A stretch of DNA of 64,000 bases from Microbacterium dextranolyticum (lineage in GTDB: Bacteria > Actinomycetota > Actinomycetes > Actinomycetales > Microbacteriaceae). Of this stretch, positions 50,932-61,609 are shown one piece after another. Numbering within the stretch: position 1 is the stretch's first letter; each line of letters starts with the position of its first letter. The notes under the pieces were generated by a model. The model searched no databases. It had not been told where the DNA came from and was given only the letters and a program-made list of their open reading frames with translations. The stretch lies in assembly GCF_016907295.1 (NCBI RefSeq), contig NZ_JAFBBR010000001.1, positions 1,240,001-1,304,000 on the forward strand, given 5' to 3'. The position numbers were made by a program, and so were the translations under genes.

Positions 50932-51275
50932 TGGCGACCGGCGGCAACGCGATCCGCGGCACCCGTGTCGGTGCCGGCCCCATGGGCGAGCAGGACCACG
51001 GCCACCACGCCGAGCGTCTCGCCGTCTCGTACTGGGACGCTCTCGGCAACGAGACCGTCCGCTACTTCGCCGACGAAGAGATCCCCGAGACGATCGACTC
51101 GCCGCACTCCGGCCTCCCCGCCGGTCGCGACAAGGAGAACCCTCCGGCGATCGCGAAGAACGAGCCCTACAAGACGCACCTCGCCTACGTGAAGGAGCGT
51201 CGCACCGAGGAAGAGGCGGACGCCCTTCTCGACGACGCGCTGCAGCAGCTGCGCGAGCGCCGCGGCCAGGCCTGA
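50931..51275 (+). CDS. rbpA: RNA polymerase-binding protein RbpA
   Basis: 114 residues. Actinobacterial RNA polymerase partner that stabilises the open complex with the primary sigma factor. The N-terminal tail (NAIRGTRVGAG), core domain and C-terminal sigma-interaction helix (KTHLAYVKERRTEEEADAL near 81) are recognisable. The core has no cysteine, so the zinc site of the Streptomyces protein is absent, and the usual THWDM appears as THLAY. Overlaps secG by one base. Confidence 0.88.
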   Translation: MATGGNAIRGTRVGAGPMGEQDHGHHAERLAVSYWDALGNETVRYFADEEIPETIDSPHSGLPAGRDKENPPAIAKNEPYKTHLAYVKERRTEEEADALLDDALQQLRERRGQA

Positions 51276-51306
51276 GCCGAGTCCTCCCCGCGCGCGTCGC
51301 GGTATC

Positions 51307-51328
51307 GGCTCCGCGGGCGCGCGGAGCC
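51307..51328. terminator. Hairpin between rbpA and the convergent pgl gene
   Basis: A perfect 9-bp GC stem (51307-51315 with 51320-51328) and a 4-nt GGCG loop, 31 nt after the rbpA stop, without a T-run. The remaining bases up to 51459 show no further feature. Confidence 0.55.
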
Positions 51329-51459
51329 TCGCTGCGGGCGCGTCCGGGCGAATGCGCACGGCGCGAGCGCCGAGCGGGAGGACACACCCCGGAGGACGGC
51401 GCCCGGGAAACCCGAACCCCGGTGCGGATCGCTCCGAACGGCATTCTTTCCGCGCGCGC

Positions 51460-52239
51460 TCAGAACTCCTGATCGATGAGCTCGAGCGGCACGTTCGTCG
51501 CGGCATCCTGATCGACGAAGAACATCGTGCGCCGACGACCCTTCGCGCCCGCCGCCGGGACCGTTTCGTAGCTCGCTCCCGCGAGGGCGAGGCCGAGCGC
51601 GGATGCCTTGTCGACGCCCGAGACGACGAGCCAGACGCAACGCGCCGAGTTCAGCACGGGGCGGGTGAGGGTGATCCTGCTCGCCGGGGGCTTCGGGGCG
51701 TCGCGCACCGGAACGACCGAGCGATCCGTGATCTGGATCTCGGCGCGATCGGGGAACAGCGACGCGATGTGGCCGTCGGGACCGACGCCGAGGAAGCAGA
51801 GATAGAACGCCGGCCAGTCATGCTCGTCGTCGCCGTACCGGGCCAGCTCGGCCGCGTAGGCCGCCGCGGCGGCGTCCATATCGGGCGCCTCGTCGACGGT
51901 GGCCATGGCGTGGACGTTCTGCGCCGGGATGTCGATGTGGTCGATCAGCGCACGCCGCGCGGCGAGATCGTTACGATCCTCGTCGTCCGGCGCCAAGAAA
52001 CGCTCGTCGCCCCACCAGAGGTGCACGGTCGACCAGTCGACCTCCGCGCGCCGCGGATGCGAACCGGCCGCTCGCAGCACCTCGGTGCCGATCCCGCCGC
52101 CGGTGAGTGCCAGGTGCGACACCTTGCCCACCGACGATCGACGGATCAGCCGTACCAGCAGTCGCTCGGCGACATCGTGCGCCAACGTCTCGGCGTCGGA
52201 GCTGATCACGACCCGCTTCTCTGTCCACAAGTGCGCCAT
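51460..52239 (-). CDS. pgl: 6-phosphogluconolactonase
   Basis: 259 residues. Hydrolyses 6-phosphogluconolactone in the oxidative pentose phosphate pathway. ALTGGG near residue 43 and WWGDERFLAPDDEDRN near 75 are the two family motifs, with GVGPDGHIASLFPD near 144 carrying the catalytic His. ATG at 52239 has AGGAG 6 nt upstream. Last gene of the tkt-tal-pgi-zwf-opcA-pgl operon, 8 nt after opcA. Confidence 0.95.
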   Translation of the reverse strand: MAHLWTEKRVVISSDAETLAHDVAERLLVRLIRRSSVGKVSHLALTGGGIGTEVLRAAGSHPRRAEVDWSTVHLWWGDERFLAPDDEDRNDLAARRALIDHIDIPAQNVHAMATVDEAPDMDAAAAAYAAELARYGDDEHDWPAFYLCFLGVGPDGHIASLFPDRAEIQITDRSVVPVRDAPKPPASRITLTRPVLNSARCVWLVVSGVDKASALGLALAGASYETVPAAGAKGRRRTMFFVDQDAATNVPLELIDQEF

Positions 52240-52247
52240 CGGAACTC

Positions 52248-53189
52248 CTACGACGGGGAAGTGGTGGGCGGTCCGAGGAGCTCCCAGCCTTCCGTGATCA
52301 CTCGACCATACAGGACGTCCGGGTCGAGTCTGCGGAGCTCTTCGGCGAGGCATTCGCGCAGCGTCCGGCGCGGCAGCACGATGTCGTGCGAGGGCTGCCC
52401 GGGCTGCGTGAGGGTGGCGTCGATGTCGTTGGTGCGCTGCAGCAGGATGTCGCCGCTCGCCCGGCCCAGCCGGACGCTCTGGATGCCGTGCTCCCACTCG
52501 TCGCGAGCGGAATACCGCCAGACGACGGGCACCCCGAGCTCGAGGCGCAGCCACGCCGCGAGCAGGCCCGTCGAGGGGGACGTGCCGGCTCCGACGACCT
52601 CGACGGTCGTGATCGGCTCGTACGGTGGCTGGTCGAGCACCGCCGCGAGCTGCTCGCGCCAGTGGGTCAGTCGCGTCCACGCGAGGTCGGTGTCGCCGGG
52701 TGCGTACGAGGAGCCCAGCTGCGACAGGCGGTCCTTCGCGAAGGGGCGCGTGGAGGCATCCGTGATGCGACGCTGTGCCATGCGGCCCACATCGGATGCC
52801 GCGGGGTGGGCCGGGGGATAGTCGGGCCACCAGGCGACGACGGGGGCGTCGGGCAGCAGGAGCCCCGTGATGAGGCTCTCCTGGTTGCTTCCCGCCGCGC
52901 CGTGCGCCCGCAGGACGACGACCTCGCTCGCGCCGGCGTCGCCGCCCACGCGGATCTGGGCGTCGAGGCGTGCATCGCCCTCATCGTCCGTGATCAGCAC
53001 GATGACGCGCATCGGGTGCTCGCGGGAGGCGTCGTTGGCCGCCTCGATGGCTTCTTCGTGCAGACCGTGCGTGGTGACGATGACGAGCGTGAGCACCCGG
53101 CCGAGGGCGACGGCGCCACCCTCTTCGCGGACGCTGACGAGGGAACGGGCGATCTTCGACACTGTGGTGTCGGGCAGGTCGACGATCAC
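52248..53189 (-). CDS. opcA: Glucose-6-phosphate dehydrogenase assembly protein OpcA
   Basis: 313 residues. Needed for full activity of G6PDH (Zwf) in cyanobacteria and actinobacteria. Recognised by the N-terminal VLTLVIVT region near 34, the DAPVVAWWPDYPP motif near 114 and the C-terminal domain with PRRTLRECLAEELRRLDPD near 277. GTG at 53189 overlaps the zwf stop by 4 nt (GTGA), which couples the two partner proteins. Confidence 0.93.
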   Translation of the reverse strand: MIVDLPDTTVSKIARSLVSVREEGGAVALGRVLTLVIVTTHGLHEEAIEAANDASREHPMRVIVLITDDEGDARLDAQIRVGGDAGASEVVVLRAHGAAGSNQESLITGLLLPDAPVVAWWPDYPPAHPAASDVGRMAQRRITDASTRPFAKDRLSQLGSSYAPGDTDLAWTRLTHWREQLAAVLDQPPYEPITTVEVVGAGTSPSTGLLAAWLRLELGVPVVWRYSARDEWEHGIQSVRLGRASGDILLQRTNDIDATLTQPGQPSHDIVLPRRTLRECLAEELRRLDPDVLYGRVITEGWELLGPPTTSPS

Positions 53190-54736
53190 GGGCGCCTCCA
53201 GACGCGGCCATCGCGGGCCAGTAGTTCATCGGCAGAGGGGGGACCCCACGAACCGGGGGAGTACTGCTCGAGCGGGCCGCCCTGAGCGGTCCAGTACTCC
53301 TCGACGGGGTCGAGGATCTTCCACGACAGCTCGACCTCCTCGTGTCGCGGGAACAGCGGCGGGTCGCCGAGCAGAACGTCGAGGATCAGGCGCTCGTAGG
53401 CCTCGGGGCTCGATTCGGTGAACGCGTGACCGTAGCCGAAGTCCATCGTGACGTCGCGCACCTCGTTCGCCGCGCCCGGCACCTTCGAGCCGAAGCGGAT
53501 CGTGACGCCCTCATCGGGCTGCACGCGGATGACGAGGGCGTTCTGGCCCATCTCCAGCGTCTGGTTGCGCTGGAAGAGATGCTGCGGAGCACGCTTGAAC
53601 ACGACGGCGATCTCCGTCACGCGGCGGCCCAGACGCTTGCCGGTGCGCAGGTAGAACGGCACCCCGGCCCAGCGGCGGGTGCCGATCTCGAGCTTGACGG
53701 CCGCGTAGGTCTCGGTGGTGGACTGCGGGTTCATGCCGTCCTCGTCGAGGAACCCGGTGACCTGCTCACCGCCCTGCCACCCTCCGCCGTACTGCCCGCG
53801 AGCGCTGGCCGTGGACAGGTCCTCGGGCAGGCGTACCGCCGCCAGCACCTTCTCCTTCTCGGCGCGCAGGTCCGTGGCATCCATCGAGATGGGCTCTTCC
53901 ATCGCGGTGAGGGCCAGCAGCTGCAGCAGGTGGTTCTGGATGACGTCGCGCGCGGCGCCGATCCCGTCGTAGTAGCCGGCGCGGCCGCCGACGCCGATGT
54001 CCTCGGCCATCGTGATCTGCACGTGGTCGACGTAGTTCGCGTTCCAGATCGGCTCGAACAGCTCGTTCGCGAAGCGCAGCGCCAGGAGGTTCTGGACCGT
54101 CTCCTTGCCGAGGTAGTGGTCGATGCGGAAGATCGAGTCGGCGGGGAAAGCCACCTCGAGGGCCGCATTCAGCTCCCGAGCGGTCTGCAGATCGGAGCCG
54201 AAGGGCTTCTCGATGACGACGCGACGCCAGGCATCCGGGTTCGTCGACTTGTCATCGACGAGCCCCGACTCCTTGAGCTGCTTCGCCACGATCGGGAAGT
54301 CCCGCGGCGGGATCGACAGATAGAACGCGTGGTTTCCCATCGTGCCGCGTTCGACATCGAGCTCGTCGACCGTCTCGCGCAGGCGGCGGAACGCGTCGTC
54401 GTCGCCGAACTCGCCCGAGACGAAGCGGATGCCCTGGAGCAGCTGCTTCCAGGTCTCCTCCCGGAACGGCGTGCGCGCGTACTGACGCACCGCGTCGTGG
54501 ACCACGTTCGCGAAGTCCTGGTCGGCCCAGTCGCGACGGGCGAACCCGACGAGCGCGAATCCGGGCGGCAGCAGACCGCGGTTGGCGAGGTCGTAGACCG
54601 CGGGCATGAGCTTCTTGCGCGACAGGTCTCCGGTCACGCCGAAGATGACCAGCGCGCTCGGACCGGCGATGCGGTTCAGGCGGCGGTCATCGGCGTCGCG
54701 CAGCGGATTGTGTCCGCGCGAGATCTCGACAGGCAT
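53186..54736 (-). CDS. zwf: Glucose-6-phosphate 1-dehydrogenase
   Basis: 516 residues. Oxidises glucose-6-phosphate with NADP to open the pentose phosphate pathway. Nucleotide fold [21 protein letters not shown] near residue 30, active-site [14 protein letters not shown] near 203, and the structural region [12 protein letters not shown] near 369 are intact. SD AGGAG is 12 nt upstream of the ATG. It lies 12 nt after pgi. Confidence 0.97.
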   Translation of the reverse strand: MPVEISRGHNPLRDADDRRLNRIAGPSALVIFGVTGDLSRKKLMPAVYDLANRGLLPPGFALVGFARRDWADQDFANVVHDAVRQYARTPFREETWKQLLQGIRFVSGEFGDDDAFRRLRETVDELDVERGTMGNHAFYLSIPPRDFPIVAKQLKESGLVDDKSTNPDAWRRVVIEKPFGSDLQTARELNAALEVAFPADSIFRIDHYLGKETVQNLLALRFANELFEPIWNANYVDHVQITMAEDIGVGGRAGYYDGIGAARDVIQNHLLQLLALTAMEEPISMDATDLRAEKEKVLAAVRLPEDLSTASARGQYGGGWQGGEQVTGFLDEDGMNPQSTTETYAAVKLEIGTRRWAGVPFYLRTGKRLGRRVTEIAVVFKRAPQHLFQRNQTLEMGQNALVIRVQPDEGVTIRFGSKVPGAANEVRDVTMDFGYGHAFTESSPEAYERLILDVLLGDPPLFPRHEEVELSWKILDPVEEYWTAQGGPLEQYSPGSWGPPSADELLARDGRVWRRP

Positions 54737-54748
54737 CGGTGAGGACTC

Positions 54749-56377
54749 CTATTGGGCTGCTTCGAACAGTGCGAGCACGTCCGACTGCGGGTCGGTGAGG
54801 GTCAGGGTCACGACGGGACGTCCATGCTCGACGAGCACGGCGGCGTCTCCGGCCGCCTGCGCGGCGATGAGCTGACCGAAGGTGAAGGGGCGACCGGGGA
54901 TCTCGAGGTCGACATCGTCCGATCCGAGGATCTGGAGGAAGACGCCGACCGCCGGGCCGCCCTTGTGGTACTGCCCCGTGGAATGCAGGAACCGCGGGCC
55001 CCAGCCGAAGGTCGTCGGACGGCCGCTGTCAGCGGCGACCAGTTCGCGCAGGCCCGCGAGCTGCGGGACCGCGACACGGTCGACGTAGGCCTGGATGGCG
55101 ACGTACCCGGTCGGTCCGAGCTGTGCCCACAGAGCGTCCAGGACCCCCGCGAGGGTTCCCGACGAGGCCAGAGCGGGGTCGGAGACGCGCACCTCGACGT
55201 CGCCCTCGACGAACGCGGGCGAGCCGCTGTCCGGGCGGGCGTCGAGCAGACCGCGCGCGGCCTGCTTCGCCGACTCGACGTCGGGCTGATCGAACGGATC
55301 GATGCCGAGCAGGCGCCCCGCGATCGCGGTGGCGTACTCCCACACGACGAACTGCGCCCCGAGCGAGCCGCTCAGGAGCACCTCGTCGGGGTTCTGCTCG
55401 ATGAGACGGAAGTGCTCCGCATCATCGACGAGACGCACGATCTGCAGATCCGAGGGCGTCTCGTCCAGCTCGGGCGAGACCGGCAGCAGCACGACGGGCA
55501 GGATGCCCGTGCCGTTCTTCCCCGTCGACTCGGCGACGAGCTGTTCGATCCAGTCGGGGAGCCCCACGATGTGGGTGCCGTCGGAGACGAGGCCGATCTT
55601 GTCGCGGCGGGTCGCGCCGGGTGCGGTGCCGGCGATCGCGGCTGCCAGCACCAGCGCAGGATTGCGCGGGTCGTCGATCGCGACCTCGAGGAGCGTGGCC
55701 TCCGCCTCGTCGAGGAGCTCACCGATGTCGGCTCCGGCGAGGCCGGCGGGGACCAGCCCGAAGGCGGTCAGCGCCGAGTAGCGACCGCCGACGGTCGGGT
55801 CGGCCGAGAAGACGCGGTAGCCCGCCTCGCGGGCCGAGGTTTCGAGCGGCGAGCCCGGGTCGGTGACGACGACGATGCGCTCCGCCGGATCGATCCCGAG
55901 GTCGCGCCAGGCCGCCTCGAACGCGCGACGGGCGGAGTCGGTCTCGACGGTCGATCCCGACTTGGAGGAGACGACCAGGACCGTGTTCTCGAGGTCGCCC
56001 TGTTCGGCGTCGCCGTCGATCGCGGCGAGCACCTGGCCGGGTGCGGTCGAGTCGAGCACGACGAGCGGAACTCCCGCCGTCGCGGCGATGACCTCGGGCG
56101 CCAGCGATGAGCCGCCCATGCCCGCGAGGACGACACGCGTGATGCCGCGCTCCACGAGCGTCGCACGCAGCTGCGAGATCTCGGCCACCAGCGGGCGGGA
56201 GACGGTCACTGCATTCACCCAGCCGAGGCGGCGAGCCGCCTCGGCGGCCGCGTCCGGACCCCACAGGTCCGCGTCGCCGGCGGTGATACCGCTGGCGACG
56301 AGGTCGCCGACGAGCACCGGAAGGGTGTGCTCGACGACGACCTCGACGTGACCCGAGACGTGGATCTCGAAGCTCAC
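54749..56377 (-). CDS. pgi: Glucose-6-phosphate isomerase
   Basis: 542 residues. Interconverts glucose-6-phosphate and fructose-6-phosphate. [10 protein letters not shown] near 84, SKSGSTVET near 132 and the family signature [12 protein letters not shown] near 193 are present, with EYATAI near 327 and the C-terminal region GQYHKGGP near 480 contributing to the active site. GTG at 56377 overlaps the tal stop as GTGA. Part of the operon that also carries tal and zwf. Confidence 0.94.
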   Translation of the reverse strand: MSFEIHVSGHVEVVVEHTLPVLVGDLVASGITAGDADLWGPDAAAEAARRLGWVNAVTVSRPLVAEISQLRATLVERGITRVVLAGMGGSSLAPEVIAATAGVPLVVLDSTAPGQVLAAIDGDAEQGDLENTVLVVSSKSGSTVETDSARRAFEAAWRDLGIDPAERIVVVTDPGSPLETSAREAGYRVFSADPTVGGRYSALTAFGLVPAGLAGADIGELLDEAEATLLEVAIDDPRNPALVLAAAIAGTAPGATRRDKIGLVSDGTHIVGLPDWIEQLVAESTGKNGTGILPVVLLPVSPELDETPSDLQIVRLVDDAEHFRLIEQNPDEVLLSGSLGAQFVVWEYATAIAGRLLGIDPFDQPDVESAKQAARGLLDARPDSGSPAFVEGDVEVRVSDPALASSGTLAGVLDALWAQLGPTGYVAIQAYVDRVAVPQLAGLRELVAADSGRPTTFGWGPRFLHSTGQYHKGGPAVGVFLQILGSDDVDLEIPGRPFTFGQLIAAQAAGDAAVLVEHGRPVVTLTLTDPQSDVLALFEAAQ

Positions 56378-57489
56378 CGGGTGGTCTCCGCGAGTGCCGC
56401 GGCGACGGTCTTCTGCAGGTCGTGCCAAGAAGCGATGAACTTCGCGACGCCCTCGTCCTCGAGCAGTTGGGTGACATCTGCGATGTCGATGCCGAGGTCG
56501 GCGAGCTGGGCGAACACCAGGCGGGCGTCCTCGTAGCCGGTCGTGATGGTGTCGCCGGTCACGACGCCGTGGTCGAACGTCGCCTCGAGCGTCTTCTCCG
56601 GCATCGTGTTGACGGTGCCGGCTGCGACGAGCTCCGTGACGTACAGGGTGTCGGGGAGGGCCGGGTCCTTGACGCCGGTCGAGGCCCACAGCGGGCGCTG
56701 GACGTTGCCACCGGCCGAGATGAGCTCCTGCGCGCGCGGCTCGGCGAAGCGCTTCTCGAACAGCTCGTAGGCGAGGCGGGCGTTGGCGACGCCGGCCTTC
56801 GACTTCAGGGCCTCAGCCTCTTCGGTCTCGAAGGCCGAGAGGCGCTTGTCGACCTCGGTGTCCACGCGCGACACGAAGAACGAGGCGACGGAGTGGATGC
56901 CGGACAGGTCGTGCCCGTTCGTCTTGGCCTGCTCGAGGCCCGCGAGGTAGGCGTCGATGACCTCGCCGTAGCGCTCGAGGGAGAAGATCAGCGTCACGTT
57001 GACGGAGATGCCCTCGGCGAGCGTCGCCGTGATGGCGGGCAGGCCCGCCTTGGTGGCGGGGATCTTGATCAGGGCGTTCTCGCGGTCGACCTTCTGCCAC
57101 AGCTTCTGGGCCTCGGCGCTCGTGCCGTCGGTGTCGTGGGCGAGGTCGGGGGAGACCTCGATCGACACGCGGCCGTCCACACCGCCGGTCGCGTCGTAGA
57201 CGGGACGGAAGATGTCGGCCGCGTCGCGCACGTCGGTGGTCGTCAGCTCGAAGATCGCCGTGTCGACGTCCGCGCCGTCGGCCGCGAGGGCGGCGAGCGG
57301 CGCGTCGTACGAGTCGTCGTTCTGGTTGCCGATGGCCGCCTGGAAGATCGACGGGTTCGTCGTGACACCGGAGACGTTGCGCGACTCGATCAGCTCGGCG
57401 AGGTTGCCCGAGTCGATCCGCGAGCGGGAGAGGTCATCGAGCCAGATGCTGACGCCGGCCTCGGTGAGCTGCTGAGTGGGGGTGCTCAT
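56374..57489 (-). CDS. tal: Transaldolase
   Basis: 371 residues, the longer bacterial transaldolase form. Moves a dihydroxyacetone unit between sugar phosphates through a Schiff base. The [15 protein letters not shown] signature near residue 35, the catalytic lysine in [11 protein letters not shown] near 142 and [15 protein letters not shown] near 205 are intact. ATG at 57489 is 14 nt downstream of the tkt stop. Confidence 0.96.
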   Translation of the reverse strand: MSTPTQQLTEAGVSIWLDDLSRSRIDSGNLAELIESRNVSGVTTNPSIFQAAIGNQNDDSYDAPLAALAADGADVDTAIFELTTTDVRDAADIFRPVYDATGGVDGRVSIEVSPDLAHDTDGTSAEAQKLWQKVDRENALIKIPATKAGLPAITATLAEGISVNVTLIFSLERYGEVIDAYLAGLEQAKTNGHDLSGIHSVASFFVSRVDTEVDKRLSAFETEEAEALKSKAGVANARLAYELFEKRFAEPRAQELISAGGNVQRPLWASTGVKDPALPDTLYVTELVAAGTVNTMPEKTLEATFDHGVVTGDTITTGYEDARLVFAQLADLGIDIADVTQLLEDEGVAKFIASWHDLQKTVAAALAETTR

Positions 57490-57503
57490 GATGTGTGTTC
57501 TCC

Positions 57504-59597
57504 TCAGTTGTTGTCCGCGTCGGCGGACACGGCGGCGATGGTTGCGCGGGCCGCGTCGACGACCGCGTCGGCGGTGACGCCGAACTTCTCGAACAGGGTC
57601 TTGTAGTCGGCGGAGGCGCCGAAGTGGTCGATGCCGACCGAGCGACCGCGGTCGCCCACGATGCTGCGCCACAGGGGCGTGGAGCCCGCCTCGATCGACA
57701 CGCGCGCCGCGACGGATGCCGGGAGTACCGACTCGCGGTAGGCGTCGTCCTGCTCGGCGAACCACTCCAGCGACGGTGCCGAGACGACACGCGCCTGGAT
57801 GCCCTCGGCGGCGAGGGTCTCGCGCGCCTGCACGGCGAGCTGGACCTCGGAGCCGGTCGCGACGAGGATGACGTCCGGGGTGCCGTCGGCGTCGACGAGG
57901 ACGTAGGCGCCCTTGGCGACACCGTCGGTGGTGGCGAAGCCCTGCTCGCCGCGGGGGAACGTGGGCACGTTCTGACGCGTGAGCGCGATACCGACCGGCG
58001 AGCCCGAGGTGCGGCGCACGATCTCCAGCCACGCGGCCGAGGTCTCGTTCGCGTCGGCCGGGCGGACGACGGTGAAGTTCGGAATGAGACGCAGCGTGGA
58101 GAGCTGCTCGATCGGCTGGTGCGTGGGGCCGTCCTCGCCGAGGGCGACGGAGTCGTGCGTCCAGACGAAGATCGACGGGATGTCCATGAGCGCGGCCAGA
58201 CGCACCGGCGGGCGCATGTAGTCGCTGAAGATCAGGAACGTGCCGCCGAACGGGCGGGTGTGCCCGTGCAGCTTGATGCCGTTGACGATCGCGCCCATGG
58301 CGTGCTCGCGGATGCCGAAGTGCAGCACGCGACCGTAGGGGTCACCCGACCACTCGTGGGTCGACCACTCGGCGGGGATGAAGCTCTTGGCATCCTTGAT
58401 CGTCGTGAGGTTCGACTCGGCGAGGTCGGCCGAACCGCCCCACAGTTCGGGCAGCTGGGCGGCGAGGGCGTTGATGACCTGACCCGACGCGGCACGCGTC
58501 GAGACGTCCTTGCCGGACTCGAAGACGGGCGCCGCGAGGTCGGTGGGCAGCTCGCCCGCCTCGAGGCGATCCAGCAGCGCCTTGCGCTCGGGGTTCGCCG
58601 ACGCCCACGCGTCGAAGTCCGCCTGCCAGGCGACGCGCGCCTCGGCGGCGCGGTCCTTCAGAGCGCGCGTGTGGGCGATGACGTCGTCGGCGACGGCGAA
58701 GGAGCGCTCGGGGCCGAAGCCGAGGACCTTCTTGGTCGCGGCGAGCTCGTCGGCACCGAGAGCGGAGCCGTGGATCTTGCCGGTGTTCTGCTTGCCGGGG
58801 CTCGGCCAACCGATGATCGTCTTGAGGATGATGAGCGAGGGCTTGTCGGTCTCGCCCTGGGCGGCCTCGATCGCGGCATACAGCTCCGCGGCGTCCTCGA
58901 CGTACTCGCCGGTCTTCTTCCAGTCGACGGTCTGCACGTGCCAGCCGTACGCGTCGTAGCGCTTCGCGACGTCCTCGGTGAAGGCGACGTTGGTGTCGTC
59001 CTCGATCGAGATCTGGTTGGAGTCGTAGATCGCGATCAGGTTGCCGAGCTCCTGGTGGCCCGCGAGGCTCGATGCCTCGGAGGTCACACCCTCCTGCAGG
59101 TCGCCGTCGCCGGCGATCACGTAGACGAAGTGGTCGAAGGGCGAGGTGCCTGCTGCCGCCTCGGGGTCGAAGAGGCCGCGCTCGTAGCGCGCGGCGTAGG
59201 CGAAACCGACCGCGGACGCCAGGCCCTGGCCGAGGGGGCCGGTCGTGATCTCGACGCCCTTGGTGTGCCCGTACTCGGGGTGGCCGGGGGTCAGCGATCC
59301 CCACGTGCGCAGCGCTTCGAGGTCGGACAGCTCGAGGCCGAAGCCGCCGAGGTAGAGCTGCACGTACTGCGTGAGCGAGGAATGGCCGGCCGACAGGATG
59401 AAGCGATCACGACCGAGCCAGTCGGTGTCGGTCGGGTCGTGGCGCAGCACCTTCTGGTACAGCAGGTAGGCGGCGGGGGCGAGGCTCATCGCGGTACCCG
59501 GATGCCCGTTGCCCACCTTCTCCACAGCGTCCGCCGCCAGCACGCGAGCGGTGTCCACCGCGCGCCGATCGATCTCGTCCCAAACCAGTTCCGACAC
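57504..59597 (-). CDS. tkt: Transketolase
   Basis: 697 residues. Thiamine diphosphate enzyme of the non-oxidative pentose phosphate pathway. [20 protein letters not shown] near residue 25, the ThDP motif [13 protein letters not shown] near 160 ending in SNQIS, the pyrimidine-domain acidic residue in [10 protein letters not shown] near 421 and a C-terminal domain are all present. GTG at 59597 is chosen because AAAGGG is 6-7 nt upstream; an ATG at 59612 would add five residues. First gene of the operon. Confidence 0.97.
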   Translation of the reverse strand: MSELVWDEIDRRAVDTARVLAADAVEKVGNGHPGTAMSLAPAAYLLYQKVLRHDPTDTDWLGRDRFILSAGHSSLTQYVQLYLGGFGLELSDLEALRTWGSLTPGHPEYGHTKGVEITTGPLGQGLASAVGFAYAARYERGLFDPEAAAGTSPFDHFVYVIAGDGDLQEGVTSEASSLAGHQELGNLIAIYDSNQISIEDDTNVAFTEDVAKRYDAYGWHVQTVDWKKTGEYVEDAAELYAAIEAAQGETDKPSLIILKTIIGWPSPGKQNTGKIHGSALGADELAATKKVLGFGPERSFAVADDVIAHTRALKDRAAEARVAWQADFDAWASANPERKALLDRLEAGELPTDLAAPVFESGKDVSTRAASGQVINALAAQLPELWGGSADLAESNLTTIKDAKSFIPAEWSTHEWSGDPYGRVLHFGIREHAMGAIVNGIKLHGHTRPFGGTFLIFSDYMRPPVRLAALMDIPSIFVWTHDSVALGEDGPTHQPIEQLSTLRLIPNFTVVRPADANETSAAWLEIVRRTSGSPVGIALTRQNVPTFPRGEQGFATTDGVAKGAYVLVDADGTPDVILVATGSEVQLAVQARETLAAEGIQARVVSAPSLEWFAEQDDAYRESVLPASVAARVSIEAGSTPLWRSIVGDRGRSVGIDHFGASADYKTLFEKFGVTADAVVDAARATIAAVSADADNN

Positions 59598-59836
59598 GAA
59601 GTGCCCTTTCATACGAGGGGGAGTGCGGCGAACATGTGCACCGGATCCGCGATGTTCGATCGGGGAGGGCCGGCGCTCGGGCCGCATACGAAGTCAGCTT
59701 ATCGAAACGGGATGCGCGCGCGGCCATGTGACGGTGATGAGACGCGAAATTATGGCGAAGCCGGCAACAAACCGTGTGCGCGGGGACCACATCCTTACGG
59801 CGGGGGGGTCGACGCCGCCACCCGAAAACGGTGGCC

Positions 59837-59842
59837 TACACT
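59837..59842 (+). promoter_or_regulatory. -10 hexamer, ctaB
   Basis: TACACT about 30 nt upstream of the ATG at 59873, divergent from tkt. GGGGGA at 59860-59865 can serve as ribosome binding site. Confidence 0.45.
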
Positions 59843-59872
59843 GAATGGGGCCGAAAAGAGGGGGACCCGGGC

Positions 59873-60799
59873 ATGGTGCAGACGAGCGTCACGGGATCCG
59901 CCGTGCACTCCCGCCGGGGTTCGGTCACCCGCAAGGTCCGCGCCTACGTCGAGCTGACGAAGCCGCGTGTGCTGGAACTCCTGCTGGTCACGACCGTGCC
60001 GGTGATGATCCTCGCCCAGGGCGGCGTGCCGAATCTGTGGCTCGTGCTGGCCACCGTCGTCGGCGGCGCGATGAGCGCGGGCTCGGCCGCGGCGTTCAAC
60101 ATGTACCTCGACCGCGACATCGACGCCCACATGCGGCGGACCGAGAAGCGTCCCATCGTCACCGGTGAGGTGTCGCCGCGCGCGGCCCTCGTGTTCGCCT
60201 GGACTCTCGCGGTGGCATCCACCGTATGGCTGCTGCTGACGACGAACTGGCTCGCGGCGACGCTGAGCGCCGTCGCCATCTTCTTCTACGTCGTGATCTA
60301 CACGATCATCCTCAAGCGCCGCACCGAGCAGAACATCGTGTGGGGTGGGATCGCAGGATGCTTCCCCGTGCTGATCGGCTGGTCCGCGGTGACCGGATCG
60401 CTCACGTGGACGCCGTTCATCCTGTTCCTCCTCGTCTTCCTCTGGACGCCGCCGCACTACTGGCCGCTGTCGATGAAGTACAAGGGGGACTACCAGGAGG
60501 CGGACGTCCCGATGCTCGGGGCCACGCGCGACGGACTGCAGGTGGGCCTTCAGGTGATCCTGTACGCGTGGGCGACGGTGGCATCCTCGCTGCTGCTGAT
60601 CCCGGTGGCCGGCATGGGGATCGTGTACACCGCGTCGGCGCTCGTCTTCGGCGGCTGGTTCATCGTGGAGTCCCACGTGCTCTACAACCGGGCCGCTCGG
60701 GGCGAGCAGATCCGTCCGATGCGCGTGTTCCATGCGTCGATCACGTACCTGACGCTGCTGTTCGTCGCGATCGCGGTCGACCCGCTGCTGCCGTTCTGA
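59873..60799 (+). CDS. ctaB: Protohaem IX farnesyltransferase
   Basis: 308 residues, UbiA superfamily. Attaches a farnesyl group to haem B to make haem O, the precursor of haem A for CtaD. Eight or nine hydrophobic helices. The prenyl-diphosphate motif [19 protein letters not shown] near 75-93 and the second acidic loop [14 protein letters not shown] near 203 are intact. ATG at 59873 begins a short polar N-terminus before [12 protein letters not shown]. Confidence 0.95.
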   Translation: MVQTSVTGSAVHSRRGSVTRKVRAYVELTKPRVLELLLVTTVPVMILAQGGVPNLWLVLATVVGGAMSAGSAAAFNMYLDRDIDAHMRRTEKRPIVTGEVSPRAALVFAWTLAVASTVWLLLTTNWLAATLSAVAIFFYVVIYTIILKRRTEQNIVWGGIAGCFPVLIGWSAVTGSLTWTPFILFLLVFLWTPPHYWPLSMKYKGDYQEADVPMLGATRDGLQVGLQVILYAWATVASSLLLIPVAGMGIVYTASALVFGGWFIVESHVLYNRAARGEQIRPMRVFHASITYLTLLFVAIAVDPLLPF

Positions 60800-60840
60800 G
60801 GCGTCGCACCGATCGAGCCTGAGGCATCGCGCCGATCGAC
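60796..60840 (+). repeat. Tandem pair of 22-bp imperfect repeats at the end of ctaB
   Basis: CTGAGGC-TCGC-CCGATCGA occurs at 60796-60817 and again at 60819-60840, differing at three positions. The first copy includes the ctaB stop codon. Confidence 0.55.
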
Positions 60841-60947
60841 GTCACGGTGACCGTACTCGTGCTCGTCGTGACCTCGGAAGAGTGATGAGTGGGTCCGCCG
60901 CACGCGCCCGCCGGAGCCGTGCCCCGTGGGCGAGCGATGCGCGCGCA

Positions 60948-60995
60948 CAACGCAGAAGCGGAGACCTGCGAGGGCAGGTCTCCGCTTCTGCGTTG
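60948..60995. terminator. Bidirectional terminator with a 22-bp perfect stem
   Basis: Arms 60948-60969 and 60974-60995 are perfectly complementary over 22 bp with a GAGG loop. It lies between ctaB and a convergent minus-strand gene, 18 bp from the latter's stop. Confidence 0.8.
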
Positions 60996-61012
60996 AGATG
61001 AGGCGGTGCGGC

Positions 61013-61504
61013 TCAGCGCTGCGTCGGCGCCTCGGGGCTCGTCGGCTCGGCGGCCGGGTCGACTGCCGCCTCGAACGCGACGGTCGGCTCGGCGGACTCC
61101 GTCGCGGCGGCGCGGGCGGACGCGCGCGTCTCGGGTGCGTCGACGACCTCGGGGGCCGGCGCGGCGGCCGGGGTGTACGCGGGGGTGTCGACCACCTCGA
61201 CGACCTCTTCGGCCCAGACCGGCGCCTCGACGATGGTGGCCGCGGGAGAGACCACGGCGCGCAGGGCGCCGAGGGTCAGTGCGAGGGCGAGACCGATGAC
61301 GCCCGCGCCGATGAGGATCGCGCCGAGCACGGCCCAGATCTGACCGGCGTAGACCTCGACACCGGTGGCGGTACCGTCGGTGAGGGTCGACGCCATGAGG
61401 GTCAGCTTCGAGATGAGCAGGTAGGCGCCGCCGGCGATGGTGACGACGGATCCGCCCACGAGCACCCAGAACGGGGTGCTGCGGATGAGGCGGTTGGTGG
61501 GCAT
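61013..61504 (-). CDS. Small membrane protein with disordered tail, unknown function
   Basis: 163 residues. Two hydrophobic segments near residues 12-32 and 53-82 are followed by an Ala/Pro/Glu/Val-rich C-terminal half of about 75 residues with no fold signal. I do not recognise the family. ATG has AAGGAG 8 nt upstream. It lies 105 nt downstream of the ctaA stop codon region on the opposite side, between two haem A synthesis genes, which may be chance. Confidence 0.7.
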   Translation of the reverse strand: MPTNRLIRSTPFWVLVGGSVVTIAGGAYLLISKLTLMASTLTDGTATGVEVYAGQIWAVLGAILIGAGVIGLALALTLGALRAVVSPAATIVEAPVWAEEVVEVVDTPAYTPAAAPAPEVVDAPETRASARAAATESAEPTVAFEAAVDPAAEPTSPEAPTQR

Positions 61505-61609
61505 GCGGGACTCCTTCTGTCGTGCCGACGCGCGCGCGACGGCTCTTCGACTATCTGCGAACCGCCCGAGTGCGAGCGATGCGCTACCTATGATCCCGCT
61601 GTGCGCCCT

